From CAIYUC01 sp963682005 (GTDB taxonomy: Bacteria > Bacteroidota > Bacteroidia > Bacteroidales > FEN-979): 64,000 nt of DNA. Positions 34,635-42,057 of the stretch are shown piece after piece. The notes beneath the pieces are model-generated. The model was not told the DNA's origin, did not search any database, and saw only the letters and a program-made list of their open reading frames with translations. The DNA lies in assembly GCA_963682005.1 (NCBI GenBank), contig OY820914.1, forward strand, positions 5,201,861-5,265,860, written 5' to 3'. The translations under genes were made by a program, and so were the position numbers. Position 1 is the first letter of the stretch. Each line of letters begins with the position of its first letter.

Positions 34635-36002
34635 ATGGCGAAAGCGAAGACATCTTTTTTCTGCCAGAACTGCGGTTACCAGTCACAAAAATGGCTGGGA
34701 AAATGCCCATCCTGCGGAGAATGGAATACGCTTGTTGAGGAGGTCATCGAACGTGAGGACAAAACGAAGTCATGGACATCGTTTACTGGGCAGGTGGCAA
34801 AGAAACCCCAGCCGGTACAGGAAATCCGGTACAGCACGGATAAGCGCATCAGCAGCAACAATGCAGAACTGAACCGGGTCCTGGGAAATGGCATTGTTCC
34901 CGGATCACTGGTCCTGATCGGTGGGGAACCCGGGATCGGCAAATCGACCCTGATGCTCCAGGTCGCCCTCAATTGCACCGGACTGAAGATTCTTTATATA
35001 TCGGGAGAAGAAAGTGAAGAGCAGATCAGGATGCGTGCTGACCGGCTCGGCATCCACAACCAGGAATGCTTTATCCTCACGGAAACATCAACCCAATTGA
35101 TCTTCAAACATCTCGAAGAACTGAAACCCGGTTTGGTCGTCATCGACTCCATTCAAACCCTTCATACCGATGTGATCGACTCTTCCGCAGGCAGCATTTC
35201 CCAGATCCGGGAATCTGCCGCTGAGATGCAGCGATTCTCCAAGATCACAGGCACTCCTGTGTTCCTGATCGGGCATATTACCAAAGATGGCACGATCGCC
35301 GGACCGAAGATCCTCGAGCACATGGTCGATACCGTCCTCAGTTTTGAAGGCGACCGGAATTATGGCTACCGGATCCTCCGTGCAGCCAAGAACAGGTTTG
35401 GCTCAACCTCCGAACTTGGGATCTATGAAATGCAGGACAATGGTCTTCGGGAAGTTTCCAATCCTTCGGAAATCCTCATTTCCCAGCGTGATGAAGAAGT
35501 CAGCGGCATTGCCATCGCCGCCACTATCGAGGGAATGCGGCCGATGCTTATTGAAACCCAGGCGCTGGTGAGCTCTGCCGCTTACGGAACACCTCAGCGC
35601 TCCACTACCGGTTTTGATTCACGACGACTGAATATGCTGCTGGCCGTCCTTGAAAAAAGAAGCGGCTTCCGGCTGGGCGTCAAAGACGTGTTCCTTAATA
35701 TTGCCGGTGGCATCCGGGTTGATGACCCGGCGATCGATATGGCCGTTGTCGCATCCGTTCTGTCATCCAATGAAGACATTCCCATTGAAACGAAAACCTG
35801 CTTTGCAGGAGAAGTAGGCCTTTCCGGCGAGATCCGCTCCATCAACCGGATCGAGCAGCGGATCTCGGAAGCGGAGAAGCTTGGATTTACGAGGATCTTC
35901 ATCTCAAAATACAACCAGAAGGGCATCGACCCGAAAAAATACAAGATCCGGATCGTTGCCGTCGGTAAGATATCGGAATTATACGCACTTTTATTCGGCT
36001 GA
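34635..36002 (+). CDS. radA: DNA repair protein RadA
   Basis: The 455-residue RecA-related ATPase has an N-terminal C4 zinc finger (Cys10, Cys13, Cys24, Cys27 in 'CQNCGYQSQKWLGKCPSCGE'), Walker A at residues 96-105 ('GGEPGIGKST'), the RadA-specific 'KNRFGSTSELGIYEM' and a Lon-like C-terminal domain. It promotes branch migration of recombination intermediates. An in-frame start at 34587 exists, but the conserved 'MAKAKTSFFCQNCG' begins at ATG 34635. The next gene starts 2 nt after its stop. Confidence 0.96.
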   Translation: MAKAKTSFFCQNCGYQSQKWLGKCPSCGEWNTLVEEVIEREDKTKSWTSFTGQVAKKPQPVQEIRYSTDKRISSNNAELNRVLGNGIVPGSLVLIGGEPGIGKSTLMLQVALNCTGLKILYISGEESEEQIRMRADRLGIHNQECFILTETSTQLIFKHLEELKPGLVVIDSIQTLHTDVIDSSAGSISQIRESAAEMQRFSKITGTPVFLIGHITKDGTIAGPKILEHMVDTVLSFEGDRNYGYRILRAAKNRFGSTSELGIYEMQDNGLREVSNPSEILISQRDEEVSGIAIAATIEGMRPMLIETQALVSSAAYGTPQRSTTGFDSRRLNMLLAVLEKRSGFRLGVKDVFLNIAGGIRVDDPAIDMAVVASVLSSNEDIPIETKTCFAGEVGLSGEIRSINRIEQRISEAEKLGFTRIFISKYNQKGIDPKKYKIRIVAVGKISELYALLFG

Positions 36003-36004
36003 TC

Positions 36005-36466
36005 ATGCGAAGGACCATTCTTACAAACACCACGGAAATCCAGGAGATCATAAAGAAATGCATCGTCTGCCATGTGGCCATGGTAGATGCTGAAGGGATG
36101 CCTTATGTGGTGCCATTGAACTTCGGTTTCCACGATGGCGTGATCTATCTTCATTCTTCTCAACACGGGAAAAAGATCGACATCCTGAAGAACAACCCTC
36201 ATGTTTGCATTGAATTCAGCACCGATTACTTGCTTCGCGCCCAGAGCGACGAGGTCGCCTGCAGTTACAGCATGAAATACCGCAGCGTTCTCGCAACCGG
36301 CGAAGTCGAATTCATCAACGACCCCGATCAAAAGATCGCCGCGATGAACATCATCATGAAACAATACACACAACGGGAATTCACTTTCAACCCGCCTTCT
36401 ATCCGGGAAGTATGCTGTTACCGGGTCAATATCCATAAACTGGAGGGGAGGGTCTTTGGTTATTGA
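36005..36466 (+). CDS. Pyridoxamine 5'-phosphate oxidase-family (NimA-like) FMN-binding protein
   Basis: The 153-residue split-barrel flavoprotein has the NimA/PNPOx-like segments 'CHVAMVDAEGMPYVVPLNFG', 'VIYLHSSQHGKKIDILKNNP' and 'YRSVLATGEVEFI'. Members bind FMN or F420 and include nitroimidazole reductases; the substrate here is unknown. It follows radA by 2 nt. Its TGA stop (36464-36466) is immediately followed by one arm of an inverted repeat array. Confidence 0.88.
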   Translation: MRRTILTNTTEIQEIIKKCIVCHVAMVDAEGMPYVVPLNFGFHDGVIYLHSSQHGKKIDILKNNPHVCIEFSTDYLLRAQSDEVACSYSMKYRSVLATGEVEFINDPDQKIAAMNIIMKQYTQREFTFNPPSIREVCCYRVNIHKLEGRVFGY

Positions 36467-36619
36467 AATTACGAATTACGGATTACGAATTACGAAATGA
36501 TTTAAAGATTCAGGAAAACGCCATTCTATTTTTCAGAGGAGAATGATCAGGAATCAAGGCTCCCCAGGATGAAAGTCACCGACCCACACCCCATAATTCG
36601 TAATCCGTAATTCGTAATT
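36467..36619. repeat. Inverted array pair AATTACGAATTACGG / CCGTAATTCGTAATT
   Basis: The left arm (36467-36494) begins at the base after the preceding stop codon. The right arm (36593-36619) is its reverse complement over about 26 nt with one or two differences. The arms enclose about 98 nt with no gene. A shorter CGTAATCCGCAATTCC variant follows. The same word occurs at 14131, 41999 and 51247. Confidence 0.9.
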
Positions 36620-36646
36620 GATTTTCGTAATCCGCAATTCCTCCGT

Positions 36647-36654
36647 TATCTTTG
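36647..36654 (+). promoter_or_regulatory. -7 element TATCTTTG, alcohol dehydrogenase
   Basis: A full TAnnTTTG match 22 nt before the ATG at 36676. Confidence 0.6.
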
Positions 36655-36675
36655 CTGATGTAAAAATCGTACGAG

Positions 36676-37767
36676 ATGAGAGCCATGCTCCTTGAGCAGA
36701 TCAGCGATCTGAGGATCAACCCTGCGCCATTGGTAATGAAGGATGTTGAAATCCCGGTACCGGGTGACGATGAACTGTTGTTAAAGATTTCGGCCTGCGG
36801 GGTTTGTCATACGGAACTGGATGAGATCGAAGGGAGAACTCCGCCTCCGCAACTGCCGGTTATTTTGGGTCACCAGGTCGTTGGACGAGTCATTGAGAAA
36901 GGAAAAAATGTCACGGAATGGAATACCGGCGATCGGGCCGGTGTAGCCTGGATCTTTGCCTCCTGTGGTCAATGTGATTACTGCCTGTCCGGAAACGAAA
37001 ACCTCTGCCCCGATTTCCGCGCCACGGGCCGTGATGCGAACGGTGGCTACGCGGAATACATGACGGTAAGCGGAAAATTTGCTCATCCCCTTCCGGAGAT
37101 CTTTTCCGATGAAGAAGCGGCGCCTTTATTATGCGCCGGGGCTATTGGCTATCGTTCTATAAAACTGACGGGCTTGTTTTCTCCAATCACCTCTCACCAT
37201 TCACCACTCACCAATCACCAGCTCACAAGTTCACCACCTCACCACCGTGAAACAATCGGCCTCACCGGTTTCGGTGCCTCCGCACATCTCGTACTAAAAA
37301 TGGTCAAATTCAAATTTCCCGGGATGCCGGTCTTCGTGTTTGCCCGGAGCGAAAAGGAGCGGGCATTTGCCATGGAACTGGGCGCTGCCTGGGCGGGAGA
37401 TCCATCGGAACAATCCCCGGAAAAGCTGGATGCAATCATTGACACAACGCCGGTCTGGAAACCGGTCGTGGAGGCACTCCGGAACCTCAAACCCGGCGGG
37501 CGGCTTGTGATCAATGCCATCCGCAAAGAAAGCATTGACAAGGAATACCTGTTGAACATCGATTATCCTGTGCATCTCTGGATGGAGAAGGAAATAAAAA
37601 GCGTGGCGAATGTGGCGCTGAACGATGTCAGGGATTTCCTTCAGATCGCTGCGGAGATACCGATAAAACCTGAAGTCCAGGTTTATTCTCTTGAAGAAGT
37701 CAATACTGCACTGATTGAATTGAAGCAGCAGAAGATCCGGGGAGCAAAGGTGCTGAAGATCGGGTAA
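36676..37767 (+). CDS. Zinc-dependent alcohol dehydrogenase family protein
   Basis: The 363-residue medium-chain dehydrogenase/reductase has catalytic zinc ligands Cys41 ('ACGVCHTELDE'), His66 ('LGHQVVG') and Cys153 ('LLCAGAIGYR'). The structural zinc set is Cys97, Cys100, Cys103 and Cys111. The NAD(P) fold starts at 'IGLTGFGASAHLVLKMVK'. Residues about 168-191 ('FSPITSHHSPLTNHQLTSSP' and following) are a His/Ser/Thr-rich insertion read from intergenic-type repeat DNA, placed in the loop just before the Rossmann strand. The frame is intact, so the enzyme may still fold with an extended loop. Confidence 0.9.
   Translation: MRAMLLEQISDLRINPAPLVMKDVEIPVPGDDELLLKISACGVCHTELDEIEGRTPPPQLPVILGHQVVGRVIEKGKNVTEWNTGDRAGVAWIFASCGQCDYCLSGNENLCPDFRATGRDANGGYAEYMTVSGKFAHPLPEIFSDEEAAPLLCAGAIGYRSIKLTGLFSPITSHHSPLTNHQLTSSPPHHRETIGLTGFGASAHLVLKMVKFKFPGMPVFVFARSEKERAFAMELGAAWAGDPSEQSPEKLDAIIDTTPVWKPVVEALRNLKPGGRLVINAIRKESIDKEYLLNIDYPVHLWMEKEIKSVANVALNDVRDFLQIAAEIPIKPEVQVYSLEEVNTALIELKQQKIRGAKVLKIG
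37181..37247. repeat. TCACCA word array inside the alcohol dehydrogenase gene
   Basis: About nine copies of a CTCACCA/TTCACCA-like 7-8 nt word (for example 'CACCATTCACCACTCACCAA') have the same composition as intergenic arrays. It lies in frame and adds about 22 residues. Confidence 0.85.
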
Positions 37768-37775
37768 CCGGGGAC

Positions 37776-37887
37776 AGGACCCTGACAGGGTCCATCTTAC
37801 TCCCCCACCCTGACAGGGTCCAAAATAAAAACGAAACCAGTCAGGTCAGTAAGACCCTGACAGGGTCCAAGACTCTGACAGGGTCTG
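37776..37887. repeat. Four copies of palindrome GGACCCTGACAGGGTCC
   Basis: Copies lie at 37777-37793, 37807-37821, 37853-37868 and 37871-37886 (the last is a variant, GACTCTGACAGGGTCT). They start about ten bases after the alcohol dehydrogenase stop and end just before the ppnP promoter. Confidence 0.9.
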
Positions 37888-37903
37888 AAACGCAGAAATA
37901 TCC

Positions 37904-37911
37904 TATATTTG
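37904..37911 (+). promoter_or_regulatory. -7 element TATATTTG, ppnP
   Basis: A full TAnnTTTG match 17 nt before the ATG at 37928, giving a leader of about 10 nt. Confidence 0.6.
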
Positions 37912-37927
37912 CATAAAACACACCACC

Positions 37928-38209
37928 ATGTTCAAAACAAACGAATACTTCGAAGGCAACGTGAAATCCATTGCTTTCAATACCCAGGACGGACCCGCCA
38001 CCATCGGCGTTATGGCTGCCGGCGAATATGAATTCGGAACATCAACAATCGAATACATGACCGTCATCTCAGGTGCAATGACGGTTCAGCTTCCCGGCGA
38101 AACCGAATGGAAAGAGTACAAGCCCTTCGATACGTTCATAGTCGGGAAGGATAAAAAGTTCAGATTGAAGATCGCGTCGGATGCAGCATATCGCTGTCTG
38201 TACAAATAA
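37928..38209 (+). CDS. ppnP: Pyrimidine/purine nucleoside phosphorylase (DUF1255)
   Basis: The 93-residue single-domain cupin matches PpnP along its length: 'FEGNVKSIAFNTQDGPATIG', 'EYEFGTSTIEYMTVISG' and 'FDTFIVGKDKKFRLK'. E. coli PpnP phosphorolyses many nucleosides to free bases and ribose 1-phosphate. It has its own promoter match and looks monocistronic. A CCCCGGCG-rich hairpin follows the stop. Confidence 0.93.
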   Translation: MFKTNEYFEGNVKSIAFNTQDGPATIGVMAAGEYEFGTSTIEYMTVISGAMTVQLPGETEWKEYKPFDTFIVGKDKKFRLKIASDAAYRCLYK

Positions 38210-38219
38210 ACCATATCTT

Positions 38220-38250
38220 CCCGGCACGCCGGGGAAATAATTTTTCCCTT
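38220..38250 (+). terminator. Hairpin after ppnP
   Basis: CCCGGCACGCCGGG (38220-38233) forms a short GC stem, followed by GAAATAATTTTTCCC. It is terminator-like, though the T run itself sits inside a second small palindrome. Confidence 0.4.
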
Positions 38251-38335
38251 CTCATCAGGGACAATTCAGGTTTAGGTGTATATATATTATTACTGAGATT
38301 TTTACGTCGATGCTTATAATTTAAATCCGGAACCC

Positions 38336-39010
38336 ATGAAAAAAATTACCCTGTTATTCATCTTTGCCTTCTTTATTATCTTATCAACGTCCTTTGGCCA
38401 GGACCAGGGGCAACCAGTCAGCCGAAATTCCCAGGCTGATCTCCTAAACGAAGTCTACGCAGGATATGGAGCTGGTTCAATCTTTTATTTTACAGGAAGG
38501 ATGTACCATAGTTCCTCCTATCCATCAGAATTTTATGAATACAACGGTCAATCACTAAGCTGGAAATATACAAACCCGAGTTCGGCCGGCACATTTTATC
38601 TCGGGTATTCCCGAAGCCTCAACTACGTTGTTTCCATGGGATTCCTTTTCGGATTCCAGCAATTCACCTATTCCGGAACTGCTACAGGATACAACTATGA
38701 TAATGCAAATCAAACGAAATACCAGCTTGAAAACTCCGACATTCTCCTGACCGGCATCGCCCGCGTTACGTTCAGTTACGTAAACAAGCCCATTGTGCGG
38801 ATGTATTCCGGGATCGGGATGGGGCTCACCATCGACTTCGGATCGGCAACATTTGACGGTCAGCAATACACCGAACGGAAATTATGGCCCGGTGGCCAGC
38901 TGACCCTCATGGGTATCAGGTTCGGCCGTGCATTAGGCGGCTACTTTGAATTCGGGTTCGGAAGCTTTGGCATCATCAATGCTGGCGTAAGCTATAGGTT
39001 CCATGACTAA
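38336..39010 (+). CDS. Outer-membrane beta-barrel protein, unassigned
   Basis: The 224-residue protein has a signal peptide ending near 'LSTSFGQ', then alternating amphipathic strands with aromatic ends ('GTFYLGYSRSLNYVVSMGF', 'GGYFEFGFGSFGIINAGVSY'), ending in 'YRFHD'. The size and pattern fit an eight-stranded OmpA/OmpX-like barrel of Bacteroidetes. No specific family motif or ligand is recognised. The stop is followed at once by an array of AAATGAAGAACGTAAAGTG words. Confidence 0.65.
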   Translation: MKKITLLFIFAFFIILSTSFGQDQGQPVSRNSQADLLNEVYAGYGAGSIFYFTGRMYHSSSYPSEFYEYNGQSLSWKYTNPSSAGTFYLGYSRSLNYVVSMGFLFGFQQFTYSGTATGYNYDNANQTKYQLENSDILLTGIARVTFSYVNKPIVRMYSGIGMGLTIDFGSATFDGQQYTERKLWPGGQLTLMGIRFGRALGGYFEFGFGSFGIINAGVSYRFHD

Positions 39011-39074
39011 ATGAAGAACGTAAAGTGAAAAACGTAAAATGAAGAACTTTTCACTCTTCACGCTTCACGCATCA
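39010..39074. repeat. AACGTAAAGTGAAGAA / TTCACTCTTCACG array between convergent genes
   Basis: The left half (GAAGAACGTAAAGTGAAAA) and right half (TTTTCACTCTTCACGCTTCA) are partly complementary, so the unit can fold. It reaches the - strand stop codon of the PAP2 gene. Confidence 0.7.
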
Positions 39075-39647
39075 CTTTTTTTTCTTTTCCGAAATCGCTT
39101 TCATCGCATACAAACAAAGCTTCCCGATCAGGATACCGTCGATCATCCCCATCAGGGCTCCGGCAATAATGTCCCCCGGGTAATGCACCCCGAGATAGAT
39201 CCTGGTGTATGACATGATGACTGCCCATGCAAGCACAAGGTAAAAAACATACCGCGCCTCCTTTCCAGCAAGAATAAAAAGAAAAAAAGCAACGCCGAAC
39301 GTATTTGCCGCATGTCCTGAATAAAATCCGAAAGCCCCGCCCCTGTAACCATTCACAATATGAATGACAGGAAGAGATGGATCATTGGAGGGCCGCAGCC
39401 GCTGGAAATGATCCTTTGCGATGGTTGCAGTCTGGTCGGTGATAAGGATCAGAAGTGCGGCAAAAAAGACAATAGTTAATGTTTGCCACCCGTATTTCCT
39501 GATTATGAAATAGAGAAAGAATAGATATAAGGGAATCCAGAGCAGGGAACCAGTTGCATAGTATATGAGCGCATCAAAGAAAGGACTGTGCAGATTGTTA
39601 AGGCAGAGGAACAGGTCTCTGTCAATATGTTGCAGGTTTTCGAGCAT
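39072..39647 (-). CDS. PAP2 superfamily phosphatase
   Basis: The 191-residue membrane phosphatase has the three PAP2 signature parts: 'KDHFQRLRPSNDPS' (KX6RP), 'FYSGHAANTFG' (SGH, with Tyr in place of the usual Pro) and 'SYTRIYLGVHYPGDII' (SRX5HX3D-like, Thr-Arg). Five or so helices anchor it. It probably removes phosphate from a lipid such as undecaprenyl pyrophosphate or phosphatidylglycerol phosphate. It starts 6 nt after the obg stop on the same strand. The C-terminus is a Lys-rich tail ending where a repeat array begins. Confidence 0.92.
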   Translation of the reverse strand: MLENLQHIDRDLFLCLNNLHSPFFDALIYYATGSLLWIPLYLFFLYFIIRKYGWQTLTIVFFAALLILITDQTATIAKDHFQRLRPSNDPSLPVIHIVNGYRGGAFGFYSGHAANTFGVAFFLFILAGKEARYVFYLVLAWAVIMSYTRIYLGVHYPGDIIAGALMGMIDGILIGKLCLYAMKAISEKKKK

Positions 39648-39653
39648 CAGGTT

Positions 39654-40652
39654 TTATTCATTGATCCTGTTCAGTTCGTTCCAGAGCATGTTTTTCAGCC
39701 GGTTCAGTCCAAGTTTTTTATGGGAAGAGATAAACAGGTAAGGAACATCCGGCAGGTCTTTCTTCAGCTCGCGTGTCAGTTCCTCATCGGCCAGGTCAGC
39801 TTTGGTGATGGCAAGAATCCTCGTCTTATCAAGCAATTCGGGGTTGAACTGATTCAGTTCATTCAGCAGTATCTTGTATTCTTCACGGATATCTTTACAA
39901 TCCACAGGAATGGTAAAAAGAAGGACCGAATTGCGTTCAATATGCCTCAGGAACCTTAATCCAAGCCCTTTCCCTTCATGGGCGCCTTCGATGATGCCCG
40001 GGATATCGGCCATGATGAACGACTTCTTGTCCTCAACGCTTACGATCCCAAGGTTCGGAACCAACGTGGTGAAAGGATAGTCGGCGATTTCAGGTTTTGC
40101 TGCAGAGATGACTGATAGAAGTGTTGATTTTCCCGCATTCGGGAATCCCACCAGCCCGACATCAGCAAGAAGCTTCAACTCCAGGATCTTCCAGCCTTCA
40201 ACCCCTAATTCCCCGGTCTGGGCAAACTTCGGCGATTGCCTGATCGCGGATTTGAAATGCTCATTTCCCATTCCGCCTCGTCCTCCGGGCATCAGGATAA
40301 AAGTTTCGCCATCTTCGGTGATCTCGCATTCGAACTGTCCGGTTTCGGCATCGCGTGCCACCGTTCCCAATGGCACTTCAATAACGACATCGGCACCGCT
40401 GGCGCCTGACATGGTCTGCCTGGCACCATTACCGCCTATACCGGCTTTCAGGTGCTTGGTATACTTCAGGTGAAGAAGCGTCCATAATTGCTTGTTCCCG
40501 ACCAGGACAATATGGCCTCCGCGACCGCCATTACCACCGTCCGGGCCGCCATGAGGGTTTCCCCGTGTCCGCAGGAAATGACGCGATCCGTCACCTCCTT
40601 TACCGGAAGCACAGAATATCTTTACGTAATCGACGAAGTTTGAGTCTGGCAT
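39654..40652 (-). CDS. obg: GTPase Obg/CgtA
   Basis: The 332-residue essential GTPase acts in 50S ribosome assembly and stress control. The N-terminal glycine-rich Obg fold has 'GKGGDGSRHFLRTRGNPHGG' and 'GGNGGRGGHIVLVG'. The G domain has G1 'GFPNAGKSTLLS', G3 'ADIPGIIEGAHEGKGLG' and G4 'TKAD'. There is no C-terminal OCT domain. A TAAATTTG promoter match lies 26 nt upstream. It follows hpt, adk and a small gene in the common Bacteroidetes order. Confidence 0.96.
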   Translation of the reverse strand: MPDSNFVDYVKIFCASGKGGDGSRHFLRTRGNPHGGPDGGNGGRGGHIVLVGNKQLWTLLHLKYTKHLKAGIGGNGARQTMSGASGADVVIEVPLGTVARDAETGQFECEITEDGETFILMPGGRGGMGNEHFKSAIRQSPKFAQTGELGVEGWKILELKLLADVGLVGFPNAGKSTLLSVISAAKPEIADYPFTTLVPNLGIVSVEDKKSFIMADIPGIIEGAHEGKGLGLRFLRHIERNSVLLFTIPVDCKDIREEYKILLNELNQFNPELLDKTRILAITKADLADEELTRELKKDLPDVPYLFISSHKKLGLNRLKNMLWNELNRINE

Positions 40653-40677
40653 GAACTTAAGGACAAGGGTTAAAACG

Positions 40678-40685
40678 CAAATTTA
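40678..40685 (-). promoter_or_regulatory. -7 element TAAATTTG, obg
   Basis: A - strand TAnnTTTG match 26 nt before the obg ATG. Confidence 0.55.
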
Positions 40686-40692
40686 CAATATT

Positions 40693-40734
40693 AATCCGAC
40701 CTTCCGACCTTCCGGCCTTCATACCATCCGACCA
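40693..40734. repeat. CCGACCTT word array
   Basis: 'CCGACCTTCCGACCTTCCGG' and following words fill the short gap between the 101-residue gene stop and the obg promoter. It has the same word as 25340-25411. Confidence 0.8.
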
Positions 40735-41040
40735 TCATTCTTCATTTTTAATTTTTAATTTCATGAAATAGGAAATCGCCGCCCCATAGGCGCTTTCCTT
40801 CTTCATGGCCCGTGCCATTTTCCCGAATTTCTTTTTCTCTTCCGGATCCTTCATCGCGTTTACCGCCAGGTTGACCGCTTCCGAAAAAGCAAGTTGGGCT
40901 TCTTTTTGCTTTTCGCTTAAAGGCGCTTTTCGCGGGGACAGGGCATATGCTGTAGTCTTTTTCCCTCTTTTCCTGAAAACAATATTATCAACTCTGCCTT
41001 GTAGCCCCTGGGTGATGACATTCCTTCCTACTCTTGCCAT
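40735..41040 (-). CDS. Small basic protein of unknown function
   Basis: The 101-residue protein is rich in Lys, Arg and Ala and has no signal peptide or membrane helix. It starts 'MARVGRNVITQGLQGRVDNI' and continues 'RKRGKKTTAYALSPRKAPLS', followed by two probable helices. The basic N-terminus suggests nucleic-acid or ribosome binding, but no family is recognised. It lies between adk and obg in the same direction. The last residues ('KIKNEE') and stop are read from an AT-rich repeat word also found after cdd, so the true C-terminus may have been altered by the repeat. Confidence 0.7.
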   Translation of the reverse strand: MARVGRNVITQGLQGRVDNIVFRKRGKKTTAYALSPRKAPLSEKQKEAQLAFSEAVNLAVNAMKDPEEKKKFGKMARAMKKESAYGAAISYFMKLKIKNEE

Positions 41041-41357
41041 AGTTCATTTTCCTTCCATTCAATTGTCTTACGTTTATCTTACGTTTATCCTACGTTTATC
41101 TTACGTTTATTTTACGATGTTCTATTTTACAAAGATAAACCATCCTTTAATAAATGCATAGTGCAGAATGCAAAATGCAGGAATGCAATTTCTCTGCACC
41201 CCTCCTGGCTGCGCATAGGTCAGGTCTCTGTACGGGTAAAATTTATCCGCGATTATCCGCATAATCCGTGTTGTCCGCGTCCTAATTAAATGCGGGAGAG
41301 CAAAATGGAGGAATGAATTTCCACTGCGGTAATTTTAAGAAGGCAAGCTTGTTTCGG
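41041..41357. repeat. 317-nt gap with TTACGTTTATC array and other words
   Basis: About five copies of TTACGTTTATC/TACGTTTATC lie at 41068-41116, AATGCA(GA/AA) words at 41155-41190, and 'ATCCGCGATTATCCGCATAA' words near 41249-41280. No gene or RNA is recognised. The small-protein promoter would lie here but gives no TAnnTTTG match. Confidence 0.75.
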
Positions 41358-41927
41358 TTAAACGCTCTCGATCTTATTGCACAGGGTAACAAAAATAGCA
41401 TCGATATCGCCCACACCGTAAACCTCTTTGAGGTAATTCCGTTCGGTATAATAATCCAGCAAGGGCCTGGTATGCTGGTGGTACTGGATCAGCCGGTTCT
41501 TGATCACCTCTTCGGTATCGTCTTTCCGGCCCTGGTCCTGGGCCCGTTTCAGCAGGCGGGCGATCAGTTCTTCCTCATTCACCGTAAGCGAAAGGACGAG
41601 GGTTATCGAATGCCCCAGCTTTTTCAGCATTTCATCAAGTTCCATGGCCTGTTTCAGTGTGCGCGGGAAACCATCCAAAACAAATCCTTCAACCTTGTCA
41701 TTTTTCCTGAAAACCGACTCCATGATCTCAATGAGAAGCTCATCCGAAACAAGATGACCGGCTTCCATCACGGCTTTCACTTTCAGCCCCAGCGGCGTTC
41801 CCTGGCTGACCTCGGCACGCAAAATATCGCCCGTGGAAACATGCTTCCATCCGTATTTTTCAGCGATCTTCACCGCCTGTGTTCCTTTTCCCGCTCCCGG
41901 CGGACCAAATAGTATCAGGTTAAACAT
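41358..41927 (-). CDS. adk: Adenylate kinase
   Basis: The 189-residue enzyme interconverts ATP + AMP and 2 ADP. The P-loop 'GPPGAGKGTQA' lies at residues 8-18; the AMP site 'VSTGDILRAEV' and 'VLDGFPRTLKQA' are present. The LID region is short, with no zinc cysteines ('RAQDQGRKDDTEEVIKNRL'), as in the short Bacteroidetes form. It lies downstream of hpt in the same direction, separated by a REP copy and word arrays. Confidence 0.97.
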   Translation of the reverse strand: MFNLILFGPPGAGKGTQAVKIAEKYGWKHVSTGDILRAEVSQGTPLGLKVKAVMEAGHLVSDELLIEIMESVFRKNDKVEGFVLDGFPRTLKQAMELDEMLKKLGHSITLVLSLTVNEEELIARLLKRAQDQGRKDDTEEVIKNRLIQYHQHTRPLLDYYTERNYLKEVYGVGDIDAIFVTLCNKIESV

Positions 41928-41970
41928 AATTCGTCATTTTAAGATTCTACAAATTTTTGATAGTTGCAGG

Positions 41971-42057
41971 CCACGTCATCCCCGCGAAAGCGGGGACGTA
42001 ATCCGTAATTCGTAATTTCCCTCTCCACTCTTCACTCTTCACTCTTCACTCTTCACT
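41971..42057. repeat. REP copy, CGTAATTC word and (TTCACTC)n array at the hpt 3' end
   Basis: A CATCCCCGC-GAAA-GCGGGGAcG palindrome (reverse orientation of the 6091 family) is followed by 'AATCCGTAATTCGTAATT' and then about six TTCACTC heptamers. The heptamers run into the hpt coding end and supply its stop codon. Confidence 0.85.

Noticed and set aside
35594..36436. 280-residue - strand open frame over radA and the PNPOx gene
   Set aside because: It runs antisense across two genes with clear motifs and has no domain of its own.
41249..41285. Possible riboswitch in the adk 3' region
   Set aside because: The ATCCGCGATTATCCGC words form only weak repeats with no aptamer-like conserved core, and lie after adk rather than before a transporter or biosynthetic gene.
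41313..41912. 199-residue + strand open frame
   Set aside because: It is antisense to adk, lacks any recognisable domain and arises from codon bias of the opposite strand.
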